A stretch of DNA of 64,000 bases from contig JAFRBB010000026.1 of assembly GCA_017405085.1 (NCBI GenBank), positions 89,720 through 153,719 on the forward strand, written 5' to 3'. The notes under the pieces are model-generated. The model searched no databases. It was given only the letters and a program-made list of their open reading frames with translations, and was not told the origin of the DNA. The translations under genes were made by a program, and so were the position numbers. The number at the start of each line of letters is the position of its first letter. Position 1 is the first letter of the stretch. Positions 29,194-38,331 of this stretch are shown here, one piece after another. Source of the DNA: Eubacteriaceae bacterium. Lineage in GTDB: Bacteria > Bacillota > Clostridia > Eubacteriales > Eubacteriaceae.

Positions 29194-29238
29194 TAAGTTC
29201 GCATGTGCCAAATCTCAGATTCGGCACATGCGAACTTA
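29194..29238. repeat. 45-base near-perfect palindrome
   Basis: Arms of 22 bases (beginning taagttcgcatgtgcc) with one mismatch and a single central base. There is no T run, so it is not an ordinary terminator. It resembles in layout, and partly in sequence, the palindrome at 46724-46768. Confidence 0.85.
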
Positions 29239-29549
29239 CTGAACGTAGCGGGTGGAGTGGATTCCTCGGATGGAATACATGTCTTTTTCAGTCTCGTTGT
29301 TGTACCATTTGTTCTCATGGAACAAAAACTAATGAAGCGTCAAAAATTGATAACGCATTTAAATTTTTTGAAGAGATGGCCGGATCTGAAGACCCTTTAG
29401 TATGCGAAGTTTTGGAATTTTCAGTTATAGAAAGTTTTATATCAAAAGATAAAAAGGTTCTTGCAAAATGTAAGACTTTTATGAGACCGAAAACGCTTAG
29501 CTGTTGTGAAGTGATTGAGCAATGGTTTATAATAGAGTTAAGTTTGTGA
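29239..29549 (+). pseudogene. Remnant of another immunity-like gene
   Basis: The frame ending at 29549 has a plausible C-terminal half (NAFKFFEEMAGSEDPLVCEV, then EFSVIESFISKDKK and EVIEQWF) like small bacterial immunity proteins of the 'leader-less' acidic type. Its N-terminal part reads as Cys-rich noise that starts inside the palindrome. It is probably a 5'-truncated gene. The gap 29550-29703 shows no gene. Confidence 0.4.
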
Positions 29550-29703
29550 AAAATAAAAGTATCCACGTAAGCTAAAGTAACCGATATGGTTTAAACATGC
29601 AAAATATTGAGAAGCCGCATCAATTTTTCAATCAGCACACGATTTAAGAAAGCAAAGGATATATTAAACCTCTAGAAACATATTTGCTTTAACTGAGTAA
29701 AAA

Positions 29704-30036
29704 ATGAACAAATTTGAATTATATTGTATGATATTCTATTTTCTTGACGCTGAATACGACGAAAATAAAAGCAAAGCGCTCGGTGATTTTCTTAGTGGTG
29801 CAAATCCGTTTTTATTTACCGACATCGGTTCTGCCGATCCAGCGGTATATGTTGATTTTTGCAATAAGATTCCTGAGAAAATAACACTAGAAAACAGTTT
29901 GAGCATCGCATCTGAGTATATCGACTCGTTAAACAACGACGTTGTTTCCCTTGCGTTTGATGATGTCAATCAAGATGAATGGTTCAAATGTGTTAAGGAA
30001 TATCTTTTATCTGAGCATAAAGGGAGTCATGTTTAA
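29704..30036 (+). CDS. Immunity-like protein, paralogue 2
   Basis: A 110-residue acidic protein similar to the one at 28842-29165 (NKFELYCMIF, ALGDFLSGANPFLF, GSADPAVYVDF, NSLSIASEYIDSL). No toxin tip precedes it, so it looks like an orphan immunity gene kept after its toxin was lost. The ribosome site before its ATG is poor (ctgagtaaaa). Its stop codon falls inside the right rpiB repeat copy. The role is inferred. Confidence 0.55.
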   Translation: MNKFELYCMIFYFLDAEYDENKSKALGDFLSGANPFLFTDIGSADPAVYVDFCNKIPEKITLENSLSIASEYIDSLNNDVVSLAFDDVNQDEWFKCVKEYLLSEHKGSHV

Positions 30037-30110
30037 GTTGCGTATATGAATACAACGAACGCTCCGGCAAAAAAGTGGACGCCATTGTCGAATACGAACA
30101 GAGTCATTAA
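30032..30110 (+). repeat. Direct repeat, right copy (relic of an rpiB 3' end)
   Basis: Reads in frame as LSCVYEYNERSG... to EQSH and a stop codon. Differences from the left copy are mostly silent or conservative (T to V, A to S), so it looks like the end of a second, slightly diverged allele rather than a recent copy. Confidence 0.85.
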
Positions 30111-30132
30111 TGATTAATATAAGTATAAAGAT

Positions 30133-30167
30133 AAAAAAAACACGAACCGGCAGGCTCGCGTTTTTTT
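30133..30167 (-). terminator. Intrinsic terminator of the minus-strand lipoprotein gene
   Basis: On the minus strand, AAAAAAACGCGAGCC pairs with GGTTCGTGTTTTTTT using two G-U pairs; a long T run follows. Confidence 0.75.
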
Positions 30168-30217
30168 ATGTACACCATTTTGTATCATGAACAAATTTTG
30201 GATGGTTGCTTCAACGC

Positions 30218-30646
30218 TTATTGTCCGTCCATTTGCGAAAGGGAAACCGTAAAGCCTTCATAGGTCAGCTTTAATGTGCTGCCGGATTTTTTGAAGGTGC
30301 CGGTATAGCTTTTTTGGCTTTTGGACTCGGTCACGGTGAGATTCTCGCCGTCGATTTTGTAAGTGCCGTCAGTCGTGAGGGTTTTGGTGTTTCCCGTGAT
30401 GGCTTCGAGATTGCCTTCGGCATGAAAGGTACCGTCTTCTTTGATGGTGACGGTGCCGCCTTTGAGGCCTGACAGACGGGCGATGTCGGCATTGTCGTCG
30501 GCGATAAATTGATAGGTGCCGGCGATTTCATTGGATTGTTTGTCCGCGGTGGTTTCGGGTTTCGCGCAGGCGCCGAGGCCAAAGGCCGCGATGATCATGG
30601 CAATCAGCGCGAGGGGGAATGCGAGGGCGTGTAATGTTGATTTCAT
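30218..30646 (-). CDS. Small lipoprotein of unknown function
   Basis: A 142-residue protein with a signal peptide and lipobox GLGAC, followed by a Thr/Lys-rich mature region with repeated beta-like segments (GTYQFIADD, GGTVTIKEDGTFH, DGTYKIDGENLTV, SYTGTFKKSGSTLKLTY). The pattern suggests a small beta-sandwich or lipocalin-like fold exposed outside the membrane. I do not recognise a named family with confidence. It follows azlD on the same strand, 61 bases downstream. Confidence 0.7.
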   Translation of the reverse strand: MKSTLHALAFPLALIAMIIAAFGLGACAKPETTADKQSNEIAGTYQFIADDNADIARLSGLKGGTVTIKEDGTFHAEGNLEAITGNTKTLTTDGTYKIDGENLTVTESKSQKSYTGTFKKSGSTLKLTYEGFTVSLSQMDGQ

Positions 30647-30707
30647 TTTCTTGATTTCCTTTCATTGTGATGTTTGAATGAGGCCGAATAGCGATTGGGT
30701 ATGGCCG

Positions 30708-31025
30708 TCAAATCATCGTCATCACCCATTCGGTGATGAAAACGGCAACGCAGGCGACGGCGGCCACGGTGAGAAGCCCGCGGTCAAACCAGGCGAGAAT
30801 CACGGCGACGATAAGCCCCACCGCCGCGGAGATGACGCTTTGGGTGGCGAAAAAAACCGCCGGAATGGTCATGGCGCCGAGGACGGCATAGGGCACATAA
30901 TAAAGAAACGAGCGGATAAAAACGCTTTTGATATCCCGACGAATAAACACCAGCGGAATGGCGCGGATGGCGTAGGTCACAATGGCCATGGTGGCAATAT
31001 ACATTAATAAAGTTGGGGTGCTCAT
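30708..31025 (-). CDS. azlD: Branched-chain amino acid export protein, small subunit
   Basis: A 105-residue hydrophobic protein with three to four membrane segments and the AzlD pattern (TYAIRAIPLVFIRR near the N-terminus, YYVPYAVLGAMTIPAVFF). AzlD works with AzlC to export branched-chain amino acids or analogues. Its start overlaps the end of azlC by four bases, so the pair is translationally coupled. Confidence 0.9.
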   Translation of the reverse strand: MSTPTLLMYIATMAIVTYAIRAIPLVFIRRDIKSVFIRSFLYYVPYAVLGAMTIPAVFFATQSVISAAVGLIVAVILAWFDRGLLTVAAVACVAVFITEWVMTMI

Positions 31026-31807
31026 CGGGTGTCGCCTCCTTGGGGTGTGTCTTGTTTATCGGGTTCAGCTGCAGCATCGGTGTCTGCCGGCGACGGCCCT
31101 TGAATGCCGTTGTCGACGGTAATGGGATGACGCCAGGCCCCGTAAGCCGAGGCGGCGACGGCGCAGATGATAATGGCAAAGCCCGAGGAAATGTTGTTGA
31201 GATAGGGCAAAAAGGTCAGCGCGCAGCTGAGCGCCACGGCGATGCCCACCACGACGCGAACCGCTTTGTCCTTTTTGGCCGGCGGCACAATGATGGCGAT
31301 AAACATCCCATAGATGGCAAGCCCCAGAGCGGAGCGGATGGCGTCCGGTAAAACTTCACTAGCCATTGCGCCTAAGGCCGTGCCCAAGGTCCAGCCGATG
31401 ACAGGCCCGATAATCAGACCGAGCATATAGTTTAAGCCCAGGGTGCCGGGCTCGGCGCTGCTGACGGCGAAGATTTCGTCGGTGTCTCCGAAAGCAATCA
31501 AAAGTCTGCCGGGAAGGCCGACGGAACGGTCGATTTTTTGAGACCAGGAAAGGGACATCAAAGCGTAGCGCAGGTTGATGACGAGCTGCACCATGGCGAT
31601 TTCAATGAGACTGCCGTGATTCGCGATAATGTCGAGACCGGCAAATTGGCCGGCGGAGGTCACGTTGGTCAGGGAAATGAGAACGGCGGACCAGGGCGGC
31701 AGTCCCTTTTGCACGGCCATCATCCCGAAGGTGAAGGAGACGGAAATGTAGCCAAGGGCGATGGGAATGCCGTGACGAAGTCCTTTTTGAAAGTCGTTTT
31801 GAATCAT
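31022..31807 (-). CDS. azlC: Branched-chain amino acid export protein, large subunit
   Basis: A 261-residue membrane protein. The AzlC pattern is visible: GIPIALGYISVSFTFGMMAV, LTNVTSAGQFAG, INLRYALMSLSWSQ and GDTDEIFAV. It has about six membrane segments. The last about 30 residues (after the final membrane segment) are a hydrophilic tail rich in Asp, Pro and Gln. It lies 12 bases after tatD and overlaps azlD. Confidence 0.92.
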   Translation of the reverse strand: MIQNDFQKGLRHGIPIALGYISVSFTFGMMAVQKGLPPWSAVLISLTNVTSAGQFAGLDIIANHGSLIEIAMVQLVINLRYALMSLSWSQKIDRSVGLPGRLLIAFGDTDEIFAVSSAEPGTLGLNYMLGLIIGPVIGWTLGTALGAMASEVLPDAIRSALGLAIYGMFIAIIVPPAKKDKAVRVVVGIAVALSCALTFLPYLNNISSGFAIIICAVAASAYGAWRHPITVDNGIQGPSPADTDAAAEPDKQDTPQGGDTR

Positions 31808-31819
31808 GAGGTTTCCTTT

Positions 31820-32608
31820 TTAAGACGCGCAAGCGGTGTCAAACCGAAACAAACGATTGGCGTTTTCTGTTGTTATGCGAATCATATCATCAACGGATAT
31901 GTTTTTGTATTCGGCCATTTTGGCGGCAATATGCACAATGTAAGATGACTCGTTGCGGCGTCCGCGAAGGGGAACCGGCGCCATATAGGGGGAGTCGGTT
32001 TCGATGAGCAGTCTGTCCGCCGGGGCGTAGGCCACCACGTCGGGGGCTTTGCGGGCGTTTTTGAAGGTCAGTGGACCGTCAAATCCCAGATACAATCCCA
32101 TGTCCAAAAGCTCTCTGGTCATTTCCACGGAACCGCCGTAGCAATGAAAGACGCCGGAGGCCTCTTGATTAAGATTCGCTTTTACGATGGCCAAGGCGTC
32201 ACCGTGGGCATCCCGGTCGTGGACGATGATGGGCAGACCCAGCTCGCCCGCCAGACCCACCTGGGTTTCAAAGACGCGTTTTTGCACATCCCGGGGGGCG
32301 CCGTCGTCATAATAATAGTCCAGGCCGATTTCGCCGATGGCAAGCACCTTGGGATGCTCCGCCCATTGCCTGATCATGGGAATGTGGCGGGCGGCGTCAA
32401 AATCCACGCAATCGGAGGGATGATACCCGACGGCGGCATAAACAATCTCGTAGGTTTCACTGATCTCTATAGCGCGGCGTGATGTTTCGGCATTGACGCC
32501 GGGATCCAAGATAAAGCCGATATCCACGGCTTTGGCGCGGTCGATGACCGCGTTGAGATCGTCTTGAAATTGTTCGTCGTCCAAATGACAATGGGTGTCC
32601 GTCAGCAT
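31820..32608 (-). CDS. tatD: TatD-family metal-dependent DNase
   Basis: A 262-residue TIM-barrel hydrolase with DTHCHLDD at the start, GEIGLDYY, HDRDAHGD, FHCYGG and ETDSPY, which supply the two-metal site. Family members have 3'-5' exonuclease or DNA-repair activity. A GAGAGGT site precedes the ATG. It is the first gene of the minus-strand group tatD-azlC-azlD. Confidence 0.92.
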   Translation of the reverse strand: MLTDTHCHLDDEQFQDDLNAVIDRAKAVDIGFILDPGVNAETSRRAIEISETYEIVYAAVGYHPSDCVDFDAARHIPMIRQWAEHPKVLAIGEIGLDYYYDDGAPRDVQKRVFETQVGLAGELGLPIIVHDRDAHGDALAIVKANLNQEASGVFHCYGGSVEMTRELLDMGLYLGFDGPLTFKNARKAPDVVAYAPADRLLIETDSPYMAPVPLRGRRNESSYIVHIAAKMAEYKNISVDDMIRITTENANRLFRFDTACAS

Positions 32609-32858
32609 GATTTACCTCTCGTTTTTAAATGTAAGTATTGGTATAACATCAGCTTATCCATTGCCGCATGGCGGGATTGATGTTTGGGATTCATGTGCGG
32701 CATGATTTCATGTGAATACCGGGCAATCCCGGTAAGGTGAATCCCGGATTTAAGGATATATTTAAGCTTCCCGCCAACTTTGTGATAAGCCGTTAAAAGC
32801 TTTTTTATTATAGCATAGATGAATTTAAAAAAATACATGGAATACGTCGGTTTTGGTG

Positions 32859-32864
32859 TATAAT
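32859..32864 (+). promoter_or_regulatory. -10 element of the ECF S-component gene
   Basis: TATAAT about 35 bases before the start; the -35 match is poor. The resulting leader (about 30 bases) is too short for a riboswitch, which are common for vitamin ECF genes. Confidence 0.5.
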
Positions 32865-32899
32865 ACAATGCAAATTCAACGAAAAAGAGGTGTAAAAAA

Positions 32900-33385
32900 A
32901 TGAATCGTATTTCGACGCGTGATTTAGTTCGGACTGCGTTGCTCGCGGCGCTGGTCTTTTTGTTTACCTTTGTGATACGCATCCCCATTCCCAACGGATA
33001 TGTGCATCTCGGCGACGGCGCCGTGATGCTTTGCGGAATTTTACTTGGACCCGTATTAGGACCGGTCGCGGCGATTGTCGGCAGTGCGGCGGCGGACTAT
33101 TTCGGCGGTTTTGCGATATATATGCTGCCGACGGCTATTGCCAAAGGGCTTTTGAGCTATCTCTGCGCCCGTGCTTTTTCGGGAAAATATAATCGTGGCA
33201 CACAAAGCGCATTTATCGGTGCCGGGGCATTATCTTCGGTCGCGGTATATTATATCGCTGAAATCATGATGTACGGGAGCGTGGTGGGCCCGCTGATTAA
33301 TGTGCCATTTAATCTACTTCAAACGGCGGTGGGCATTGCCGCCGCGGCGATTTTACTCAAACCTTTAAAAGTGATGAGTCACTGA
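32900..33385 (+). CDS. ECF transporter substrate-binding (S) component
   Basis: A 161-residue protein with about five membrane segments and the S-component pattern: ARTALLAAL-like N-terminus (DLVRTALLAALVFLF), NGYVHLGDGAVML, GPVLGPVAAIVGSAAADYFGG and NVPFNLLQTAVG. S components capture a vitamin or metal and use a shared EcfAAT module encoded elsewhere. The substrate cannot be fixed from motifs. An AGAGGTG site precedes the ATG. Confidence 0.85.
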   Translation: MNRISTRDLVRTALLAALVFLFTFVIRIPIPNGYVHLGDGAVMLCGILLGPVLGPVAAIVGSAAADYFGGFAIYMLPTAIAKGLLSYLCARAFSGKYNRGTQSAFIGAGALSSVAVYYIAEIMMYGSVVGPLINVPFNLLQTAVGIAAAAILLKPLKVMSH

Positions 33386-33479
33386 ATGATGGGCACTAAC
33401 AAAATCAATCGAAGACTGATGTGATATCAACGCGCGGAATCGAAAAAGCGCATATTTAGAACATATAATTTATAAAACC

Positions 33480-33527
33480 AAAAAGCTGCCGGCCTGTTTT
33501 AAGCGAAACAGGCAAAGGCAGCTTTTT
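33480..33527. terminator. Bidirectional intrinsic terminator
   Basis: AAAAAGCTGCC and CCTGTTT pair with AAACAGG and GGCAGCTTTTT. It serves the ECF gene on the plus strand and fprA on the minus strand. Confidence 0.85.
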
Positions 33528-33548
33528 ATCGTTGGGAAGGATTCTGAT

Positions 33549-34748
33549 TTACGCGTTCACGGAGGCGGCGATGGCGTCCGCTAATGTGGAAAGATCGGCT
33601 TCGCCGTCTTCTTTGACAGAGGAGAGCAGACTGACTTTTTCGTTAAGCAAAGTGATATCTTTCATGCTTTCGAGTTCCGCTTGCATGAGGGTGCCGGATT
33701 TGACGGCCCAGGTGCCGTTTTCGATGATGGCGGCGGTGCGGTTTGAGACATTGAGGGCCTTCATGTCGCTTATGAGATCGTGCATGGTGGGGAAAATGCC
33801 GAGGTTGTAGGTGACGGAGGCCAACACAAAATGACTGTATTTAAACATATCGGCGATGATATAGGACCGGTCGGTTTTGGACACGTCATAGACTTTGACG
33901 TTTTTCATGCCGGCTTCGGCAAGCTTCACGGCCAGAATGTCGGCGGCGTTTTCGGTGTCGCCGTACATGGAGGCGTAGGCGATGACCACCCCTTGTTCCT
34001 CGGGGGTGTAGCTTGCCCATTTTTGATGTTTTTCCAAGATATAATCAATGCCGGAGCGCCAGATGAGGCCGTGCAGCGGGCAGATCATTTTGATGTCGAG
34101 GGGAGCGGCTTTTTTGAGCAGGGCGGTGACGTTTTTGCCGTATTTGCCGACGATGTTGGCGTAATAGCGGCGGGCTTCGTCAATCCAATCGCGGTCATAA
34201 TCCACTTCGTCGTCAAACAATTTGCCGTCCAAGGCTTTGAAGGAGCCGAAGGCGTCGGCTGAGAAGAGCACGCCGTTGGTGTGATCAAAGCTCACCATGA
34301 CCTCGGGCCAATGGACCATCGGCGCGGCCACAAAGGTGAATTCATGGGCGCCGAAGGAGCGGGTGTCGCCGTTTCTCACGATGTCGGCGTTTTTAATGTC
34401 ATAGCCGAATTGCTCGGCGAAAGCCTTGCCCTTGGCTGTCGTCACGACGGTGACATCGGGATAGCGCAGCAGAATTTCGCCCAGGGTGGCGGCGTGATCC
34501 GGCTCAAAATGGTTGACGATGAGCACGTCCAAAGGTTTGCCGGCAAGCACGTATTCGACATTTTCGATAAACTGTTTGCCGACGGACCAGTCCGCCGTGT
34601 CGATGAGGACGGTTTTTTCATCGGTCAGCACATAGGCGTTGTAGGAGACGCCTTCGGGTAGGGGATGAATGTTTTCAAAAAGGGCCAGTCTGCGGTCGCT
34701 GGCGCCGACCCAATATAAATCGTCTGTGACTTTTCGTACGTTATGCAT
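33549..34748 (-). CDS. FprA-type flavodiiron protein
   Basis: A 399-residue protein: N-terminal metallo-beta-lactamase-like diiron domain with HFEPDH, HWPE, SADAFG and CPLHG ligands, then a C-terminal flavodoxin domain (YASMYGDTENAAD, about 255-395). It reduces O2 to water and/or NO to N2O with electrons from rubredoxin or F420/ferredoxin-type carriers, a standard oxygen defence in anaerobes. The ATG has GGAGGAAA upstream. It is monocistronic. Confidence 0.95.
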   Translation of the reverse strand: MHNVRKVTDDLYWVGASDRRLALFENIHPLPEGVSYNAYVLTDEKTVLIDTADWSVGKQFIENVEYVLAGKPLDVLIVNHFEPDHAATLGEILLRYPDVTVVTTAKGKAFAEQFGYDIKNADIVRNGDTRSFGAHEFTFVAAPMVHWPEVMVSFDHTNGVLFSADAFGSFKALDGKLFDDEVDYDRDWIDEARRYYANIVGKYGKNVTALLKKAAPLDIKMICPLHGLIWRSGIDYILEKHQKWASYTPEEQGVVIAYASMYGDTENAADILAVKLAEAGMKNVKVYDVSKTDRSYIIADMFKYSHFVLASVTYNLGIFPTMHDLISDMKALNVSNRTAAIIENGTWAVKSGTLMQAELESMKDITLLNEKVSLLSSVKEDGEADLSTLADAIAASVNA

Positions 34749-34870
34749 GGTATTTCCTCCGAGAATTTGTCATGTGAAATGAAGCGAAAACGGGAAGATG
34801 ACCGCCTTCGGGGCTCATCATGACCCGGTTCGCTTTCGGCCGATTGATTTTGTGAAATGATTGCCCGATT

Positions 34871-34900
34871 ATTATACCAAAAATTTTCGGGGCGACGCAA
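34871..34900 (-). promoter_or_regulatory. Promoter of the flavodiiron gene
   Basis: TTGCGT (34895-34900), an 18-base spacer and TATAAT (34871-34876) on the minus strand, about 120 bases upstream of the start. Confidence 0.6.
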
Positions 34901-34977
34901 TCTTTATTAAAGAAAGCCGTGATATAATTTAGTCATCTATCGAGAAGACCGAATGTTATGAAAAGGAGGCGAACATC

Positions 34978-35361
34978 TTGATCGACAACAAAACCTTTAT
35001 CAAAATGATCGACGATCACGAAAAATGGCTTCGCGGTCAGGGGGGACAATGCGCCGATTTCAGCGGCATGGATTTGAAAAGTCATGATTTTGTCAATGTG
35101 GATTTGCAAAAGGCCAATTTTGAAAACGCCGATCTTCAGGGCATCATGTTTATTCGGTGCAATCTGGCCTTTGTCAATTTTAAAAACGCCAATTTGAACA
35201 ATGTCATTTTCTCCGATTGCGAATGCTATCAGACCAACATGCAATCCGTCACCATGCGGGATTGTGAGTTTCGCGGCGTGAAAATGAGCATGACCATCAT
35301 GACGCCCAAGGACGAAACCAAAGAACGCTATATTTCCAAATATGTCACCATTAACGATTGA
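34978..35361 (+). CDS. Small pentapeptide-repeat protein
   Basis: A 127-residue protein starting at TTG, with AAAGGAGG nine bases upstream and a TATAAT at 34923-34928. Residues about 25-105 show the A(D/N)LxX/F periodicity of pentapeptide repeats (ADFSGMDL, FVNVDLQKANFENADLQ, FVNFKNANLNNVIF), which fold as a right-handed quadrilateral helix. Some such proteins mimic DNA and protect gyrase; this one is too short and isolated to assign. It is transcribed divergently from fprA. Confidence 0.75.
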   Translation: MIDNKTFIKMIDDHEKWLRGQGGQCADFSGMDLKSHDFVNVDLQKANFENADLQGIMFIRCNLAFVNFKNANLNNVIFSDCECYQTNMQSVTMRDCEFRGVKMSMTIMTPKDETKERYISKYVTIND

Positions 35362-35385
35362 TCCGTCATCAGCGATTGATTGCGT

Positions 35386-35418
35386 GCCGGCAAAGCCCTT
35401 CGGCTGCGCCGGTTTTTT
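35386..35418 (+). terminator. Intrinsic terminator of the pentapeptide gene
   Basis: CCGGC and AGCC pair with GGCT and GCCGG; six T follow. Confidence 0.8.
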
Positions 35419-35511
35419 GCTGTTTTTTTGAGCTATGCCCCTTGTTTGAGATGGAATTTAACCTTAAAATCCCATCAACCACGGGAATTTATCATTTATT
35501 GCGTGATTTCA

Positions 35512-35541
35512 TTGTTTATTATTTTTGATTTATGGTAAAAT
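35512..35541 (+). promoter_or_regulatory. Promoter of serS
   Basis: TTGTTT (35512-35517), an 18-base spacer and TAAAAT (35536-35541). No T-box leader is present. Confidence 0.5.
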
Positions 35542-35583
35542 AATCGGTAATGATTGATTATTTGACAAGGAGAACAAACCGCA

Positions 35584-36867
35584 ATGCTGGATATCAAACG
35601 CATTAGAGAAAACAGCGACGAAGTCATCGCCGCACTGAACAATCGCGGCGGCGATTTTACCGCCGATATTGAAAAGGCCCTTTCTCTTGACGAAAAACGC
35701 CGCGAGATTTTGGGACGCGTCGAAGCCCTCAAGGCCAAGAAAAACGCCGTTTCCAAAAGTATTCCCCAAAAGAAAATGGCCGGGGAGGACCTCGCGCCGG
35801 TGTTCGCCGAGATGAAGGCCGTGTCAAACGAAATCAAAGCCGATGACGAAGCGCTGTCCGCCGTGGAAGATGAGCTGAAACAAACCTTGATCGTGCTTCC
35901 CAATATTCCAAGCGATAGCATTGTCGTCGGCAAGGACGACAGCGAAAACAAAGAAGTCCGCCGTTGGGGAGAACCCCGTCAATTTGATTTTGAGCCCAAA
36001 GCCCACTGGGATATCGGGGTCGATCTTGACATTTTGGATTTTGAGCGCGCCGCCAAGCTCACCGGTGCCCGCTTTTCCATGTTTAAAGGCAAAGGCGCCC
36101 GCTTAGAACGCGCCCTCATCAATTTCATGCTCTATGTGCACACCGCGGAGCAGGATTACACCGAAATGTCCACGCCCTATATGGTCAACCGCGAAAGCAT
36201 GACCGGCACCGGCCAGCTTCCCAAATTTGAGGAGGACGCCTTCCATCTGGAAAAAGAAGACTTTTTCCTGGTTCCCACCGCCGAGGTGCCCCTGACCAAC
36301 TTTTACCGCGGTGAAATTTTGGATCCCAAGGATTTGCCGATTCACTTCACGGCCTACACGCCGTGCTTTCGCGAAGAAGCGGGAAGCGCCGGCCGCGACA
36401 CCCGGGGGCTGATTCGCAATCATCAATTTGACAAAGTCGAAATGGTGAAATTCGCCCATCCCGACAAATCCTACGACGAGCTCGAAGGCATGACCGCCGA
36501 CGCCGAAGCCATTTTGCAAAAACTGGGTCTGCCCTATCGCGTGGTCGAGCTTTGCACCGGCGACATCGGCTTTTCCGCCGCCAAAACCTACGACCTCGAA
36601 GTGTGGATGCCGTCCTACGGCCGTTATGTGGAAATTTCTTCCTGCTCCAACTGCGAGGATTTTCAAGCGCGCCGCGCCAACATTCGCTTCCGCGATCCCG
36701 TCAGCAAGCACACCCAGTTTGTGCACACCTTAAACGGCTCCGGCCTCGCGGTGGGCCGCACCTTTGCCGCCGTGTTGGAAAATCATCAAAACGCTGACGG
36801 CAGCGTCACCGTTCCGGAAGTTTTGCGCCATTTTATGGGCAATATGGACGTCATCACCAGAGAATGA
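35584..36867 (+). CDS. serS: Seryl-tRNA synthetase
   Basis: A 427-residue class II synthetase: an N-terminal coiled-coil arm (about 1-110) that contacts the tRNA-Ser variable arm, then the catalytic core with TAEVPLTN, motif 2 [36 protein letters not shown] and motif 3 GSGLAVGRT. It charges tRNA-Ser; two such tRNA genes lie at 4.2-4.5 kb. Monocistronic. The ATG has AAGGAGAA about ten bases upstream. Confidence 0.97.
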   Translation: MLDIKRIRENSDEVIAALNNRGGDFTADIEKALSLDEKRREILGRVEALKAKKNAVSKSIPQKKMAGEDLAPVFAEMKAVSNEIKADDEALSAVEDELKQTLIVLPNIPSDSIVVGKDDSENKEVRRWGEPRQFDFEPKAHWDIGVDLDILDFERAAKLTGARFSMFKGKGARLERALINFMLYVHTAEQDYTEMSTPYMVNRESMTGTGQLPKFEEDAFHLEKEDFFLVPTAEVPLTNFYRGEILDPKDLPIHFTAYTPCFREEAGSAGRDTRGLIRNHQFDKVEMVKFAHPDKSYDELEGMTADAEAILQKLGLPYRVVELCTGDIGFSAAKTYDLEVWMPSYGRYVEISSCSNCEDFQARRANIRFRDPVSKHTQFVHTLNGSGLAVGRTFAAVLENHQNADGSVTVPEVLRHFMGNMDVITRE

Positions 36868-36940
36868 CAAAAAATGACAGATACAAAGCTTAAGAATCGT
36901 GTCAAAATTTTTTCGTTTTCAGGAAAAAGTATCCTAAATC

Positions 36941-36968
36941 TTGACAAATGAACGGAATGTGCTAATAT
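36941..36968 (+). promoter_or_regulatory. Promoter of the butyryl-CoA operon
   Basis: TTGACA (36941-36946), a 16-base spacer and TAATAT (36963-36968), leaving a leader of about 80 bases before thl. Confidence 0.75.
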
Positions 36969-37052
36969 TGTTATATATTTAACAGAGCCTTAATCAATTC
37001 TGAAAAAGGCAGTTTAAAAAATATCTTTATTTAATTAAACGGAGGGAAAATT

Positions 37053-38234
37053 ATGGCTAAAGAAATTGTTATTGCGAGTGCATGCCGTACCGCTATCGGT
37101 ACCATGGGCGGTTCCTTGAAAAACACACCCGTTGTCGATCTCGGCACCGTTGTCATTAAAGAAGCAATTAATCGTGCGGGTATCAAACCCGAAGATGTCG
37201 ATGAAGTGCTCATGGGCTGCGTCCTTCAAGCCGCTCAGGGTCAAAGCGTTGCCCGTCAGGCCGCTGTTTACGCTGGCATCCCCGTTGAAAAACCCGCCCT
37301 TACCTTAAACAACCTTTGCGGTTCCGGCCTCAAATGCGTCAACCTCGCTGCTGATATGATCGAAGCAGGCGACGCCGAAGTCCTCGTCGTCGGCGGTATG
37401 GAAAGCATGACCCGCGCGCCTTATGTCGTTCCCAACGGTCGTTACGGCTATCGCATGGGCCCCGGTGAATTCCTCGATACCATGATTTGCGACGGTCTCC
37501 AGGATACCTTCAACCACTATCACATGGGTATCACCGCTGAAAACGTCGCGGAACAATGGGGCATCACCCGTGAAGCTCAGGATGAATTCGCCGCCAATTC
37601 TCAGAAAAAAGCGGTTGAAGCCATCGAAGCCGGCCGTTTCAAAGACGAAATCGTGCCTGTGCCGATCAAAGTCAAAAAACAAGAAGTCATGTTCGATACC
37701 GACGAACATCCCCGTAAAGGCGTCACCGCCGAAGGTCTCGCGAAACTTCGCCCCGCTTTCAAAAAAGACGGTACCGTCACTGCCGGTAACGCTTCCGGTA
37801 TCAACGACGGCGCTGCTGCCCTCGTGATCATGAGCGCTGAAAAAGCCGAAGAACTCGGTGTCAAACCCATTGCCCGTTATGTTGGCGGCGCATCCGCAGG
37901 CTGCGATCCCTCCATTATGGGTGTCGGCCCGATCTACGCTGTCCGCAAAGCTTTCGAAAAAACCGGCAAAACCATGGACGACATGGATTTGATCGAACTC
38001 AACGAAGCTTTTGCCGCTCAGTCACTGGCTGTCTGCAAAGACCTCGAAGTTCCCATGGAAAAATGCAACGTCAACGGCGGCGCCATTGCTCTCGGTCATC
38101 CCGTTGGATGCTCCGGTGCCCGTATCTTGGTTTCCCTCATCTATGAACTCCAAAGAAGAGGCGAAAAAACCGGTCTCGCCAGCCTCTGCGTCGGCGGCGG
38201 TATGGGTGTTGCGGCCATCGTCGAAGCGATGTAA
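37053..38234 (+). CDS. thl: Acetyl-CoA acetyltransferase (thiolase)
   Basis: A 393-residue thiolase with nucleophile Cys in [22 protein letters not shown] and the C-terminal LCVGGGMG carrying the second Cys. It condenses two acetyl-CoA to acetoacetyl-CoA, the first step to butyrate. It is first in thl-crt-hbd-bcd-etfB-etfA. The ATG has a GGAGGG site. Codon use is strongly biased (GAA, AAA, CGT, GGT), consistent with high expression. Confidence 0.97.
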   Translation: MAKEIVIASACRTAIGTMGGSLKNTPVVDLGTVVIKEAINRAGIKPEDVDEVLMGCVLQAAQGQSVARQAAVYAGIPVEKPALTLNNLCGSGLKCVNLAADMIEAGDAEVLVVGGMESMTRAPYVVPNGRYGYRMGPGEFLDTMICDGLQDTFNHYHMGITAENVAEQWGITREAQDEFAANSQKKAVEAIEAGRFKDEIVPVPIKVKKQEVMFDTDEHPRKGVTAEGLAKLRPAFKKDGTVTAGNASGINDGAAALVIMSAEKAEELGVKPIARYVGGASAGCDPSIMGVGPIYAVRKAFEKTGKTMDDMDLIELNEAFAAQSLAVCKDLEVPMEKCNVNGGAIALGHPVGCSGARILVSLIYELQRRGEKTGLASLCVGGGMGVAAIVEAM

Positions 38235-38331
38235 TTGGTCTGATAACAACCTAGTCAAAACAGCTTGAACGGATTGCGGCCGATCTGCCGGCCGCAATCA
38301 AAAATTTTTTAAGAAAGAAGAATCTTTTATC

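Larger units (their letters stand above)
28346..30031 (+). other. AT-rich toxin/immunity remnant island between rpiB 3'-end repeats
   Basis: It contains a terminator, an orphan toxin tip, two paralogous immunity-like genes, a fragment of a third, and a 45-base palindrome. Base composition and codon use are AT-richer than the surroundings. No integrase or transposase is visible. The bounding repeats suggest insertion or recombination at the 3' end of the isomerase gene. Confidence 0.6.

Noticed and set aside
28417..30031. Insertion sequence or integrase in the toxin/immunity island
   Set aside because: No transposase or recombinase frame and no short target duplication apart from the rpiB 3'-end repeats.
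32602..32994. Minus-strand open frame overlapping the tatD start and the ECF gene start
   Set aside because: It runs through the ECF promoter and start region on the opposite strand, has no ribosome site at any internal Met, and its composition looks non-coding.
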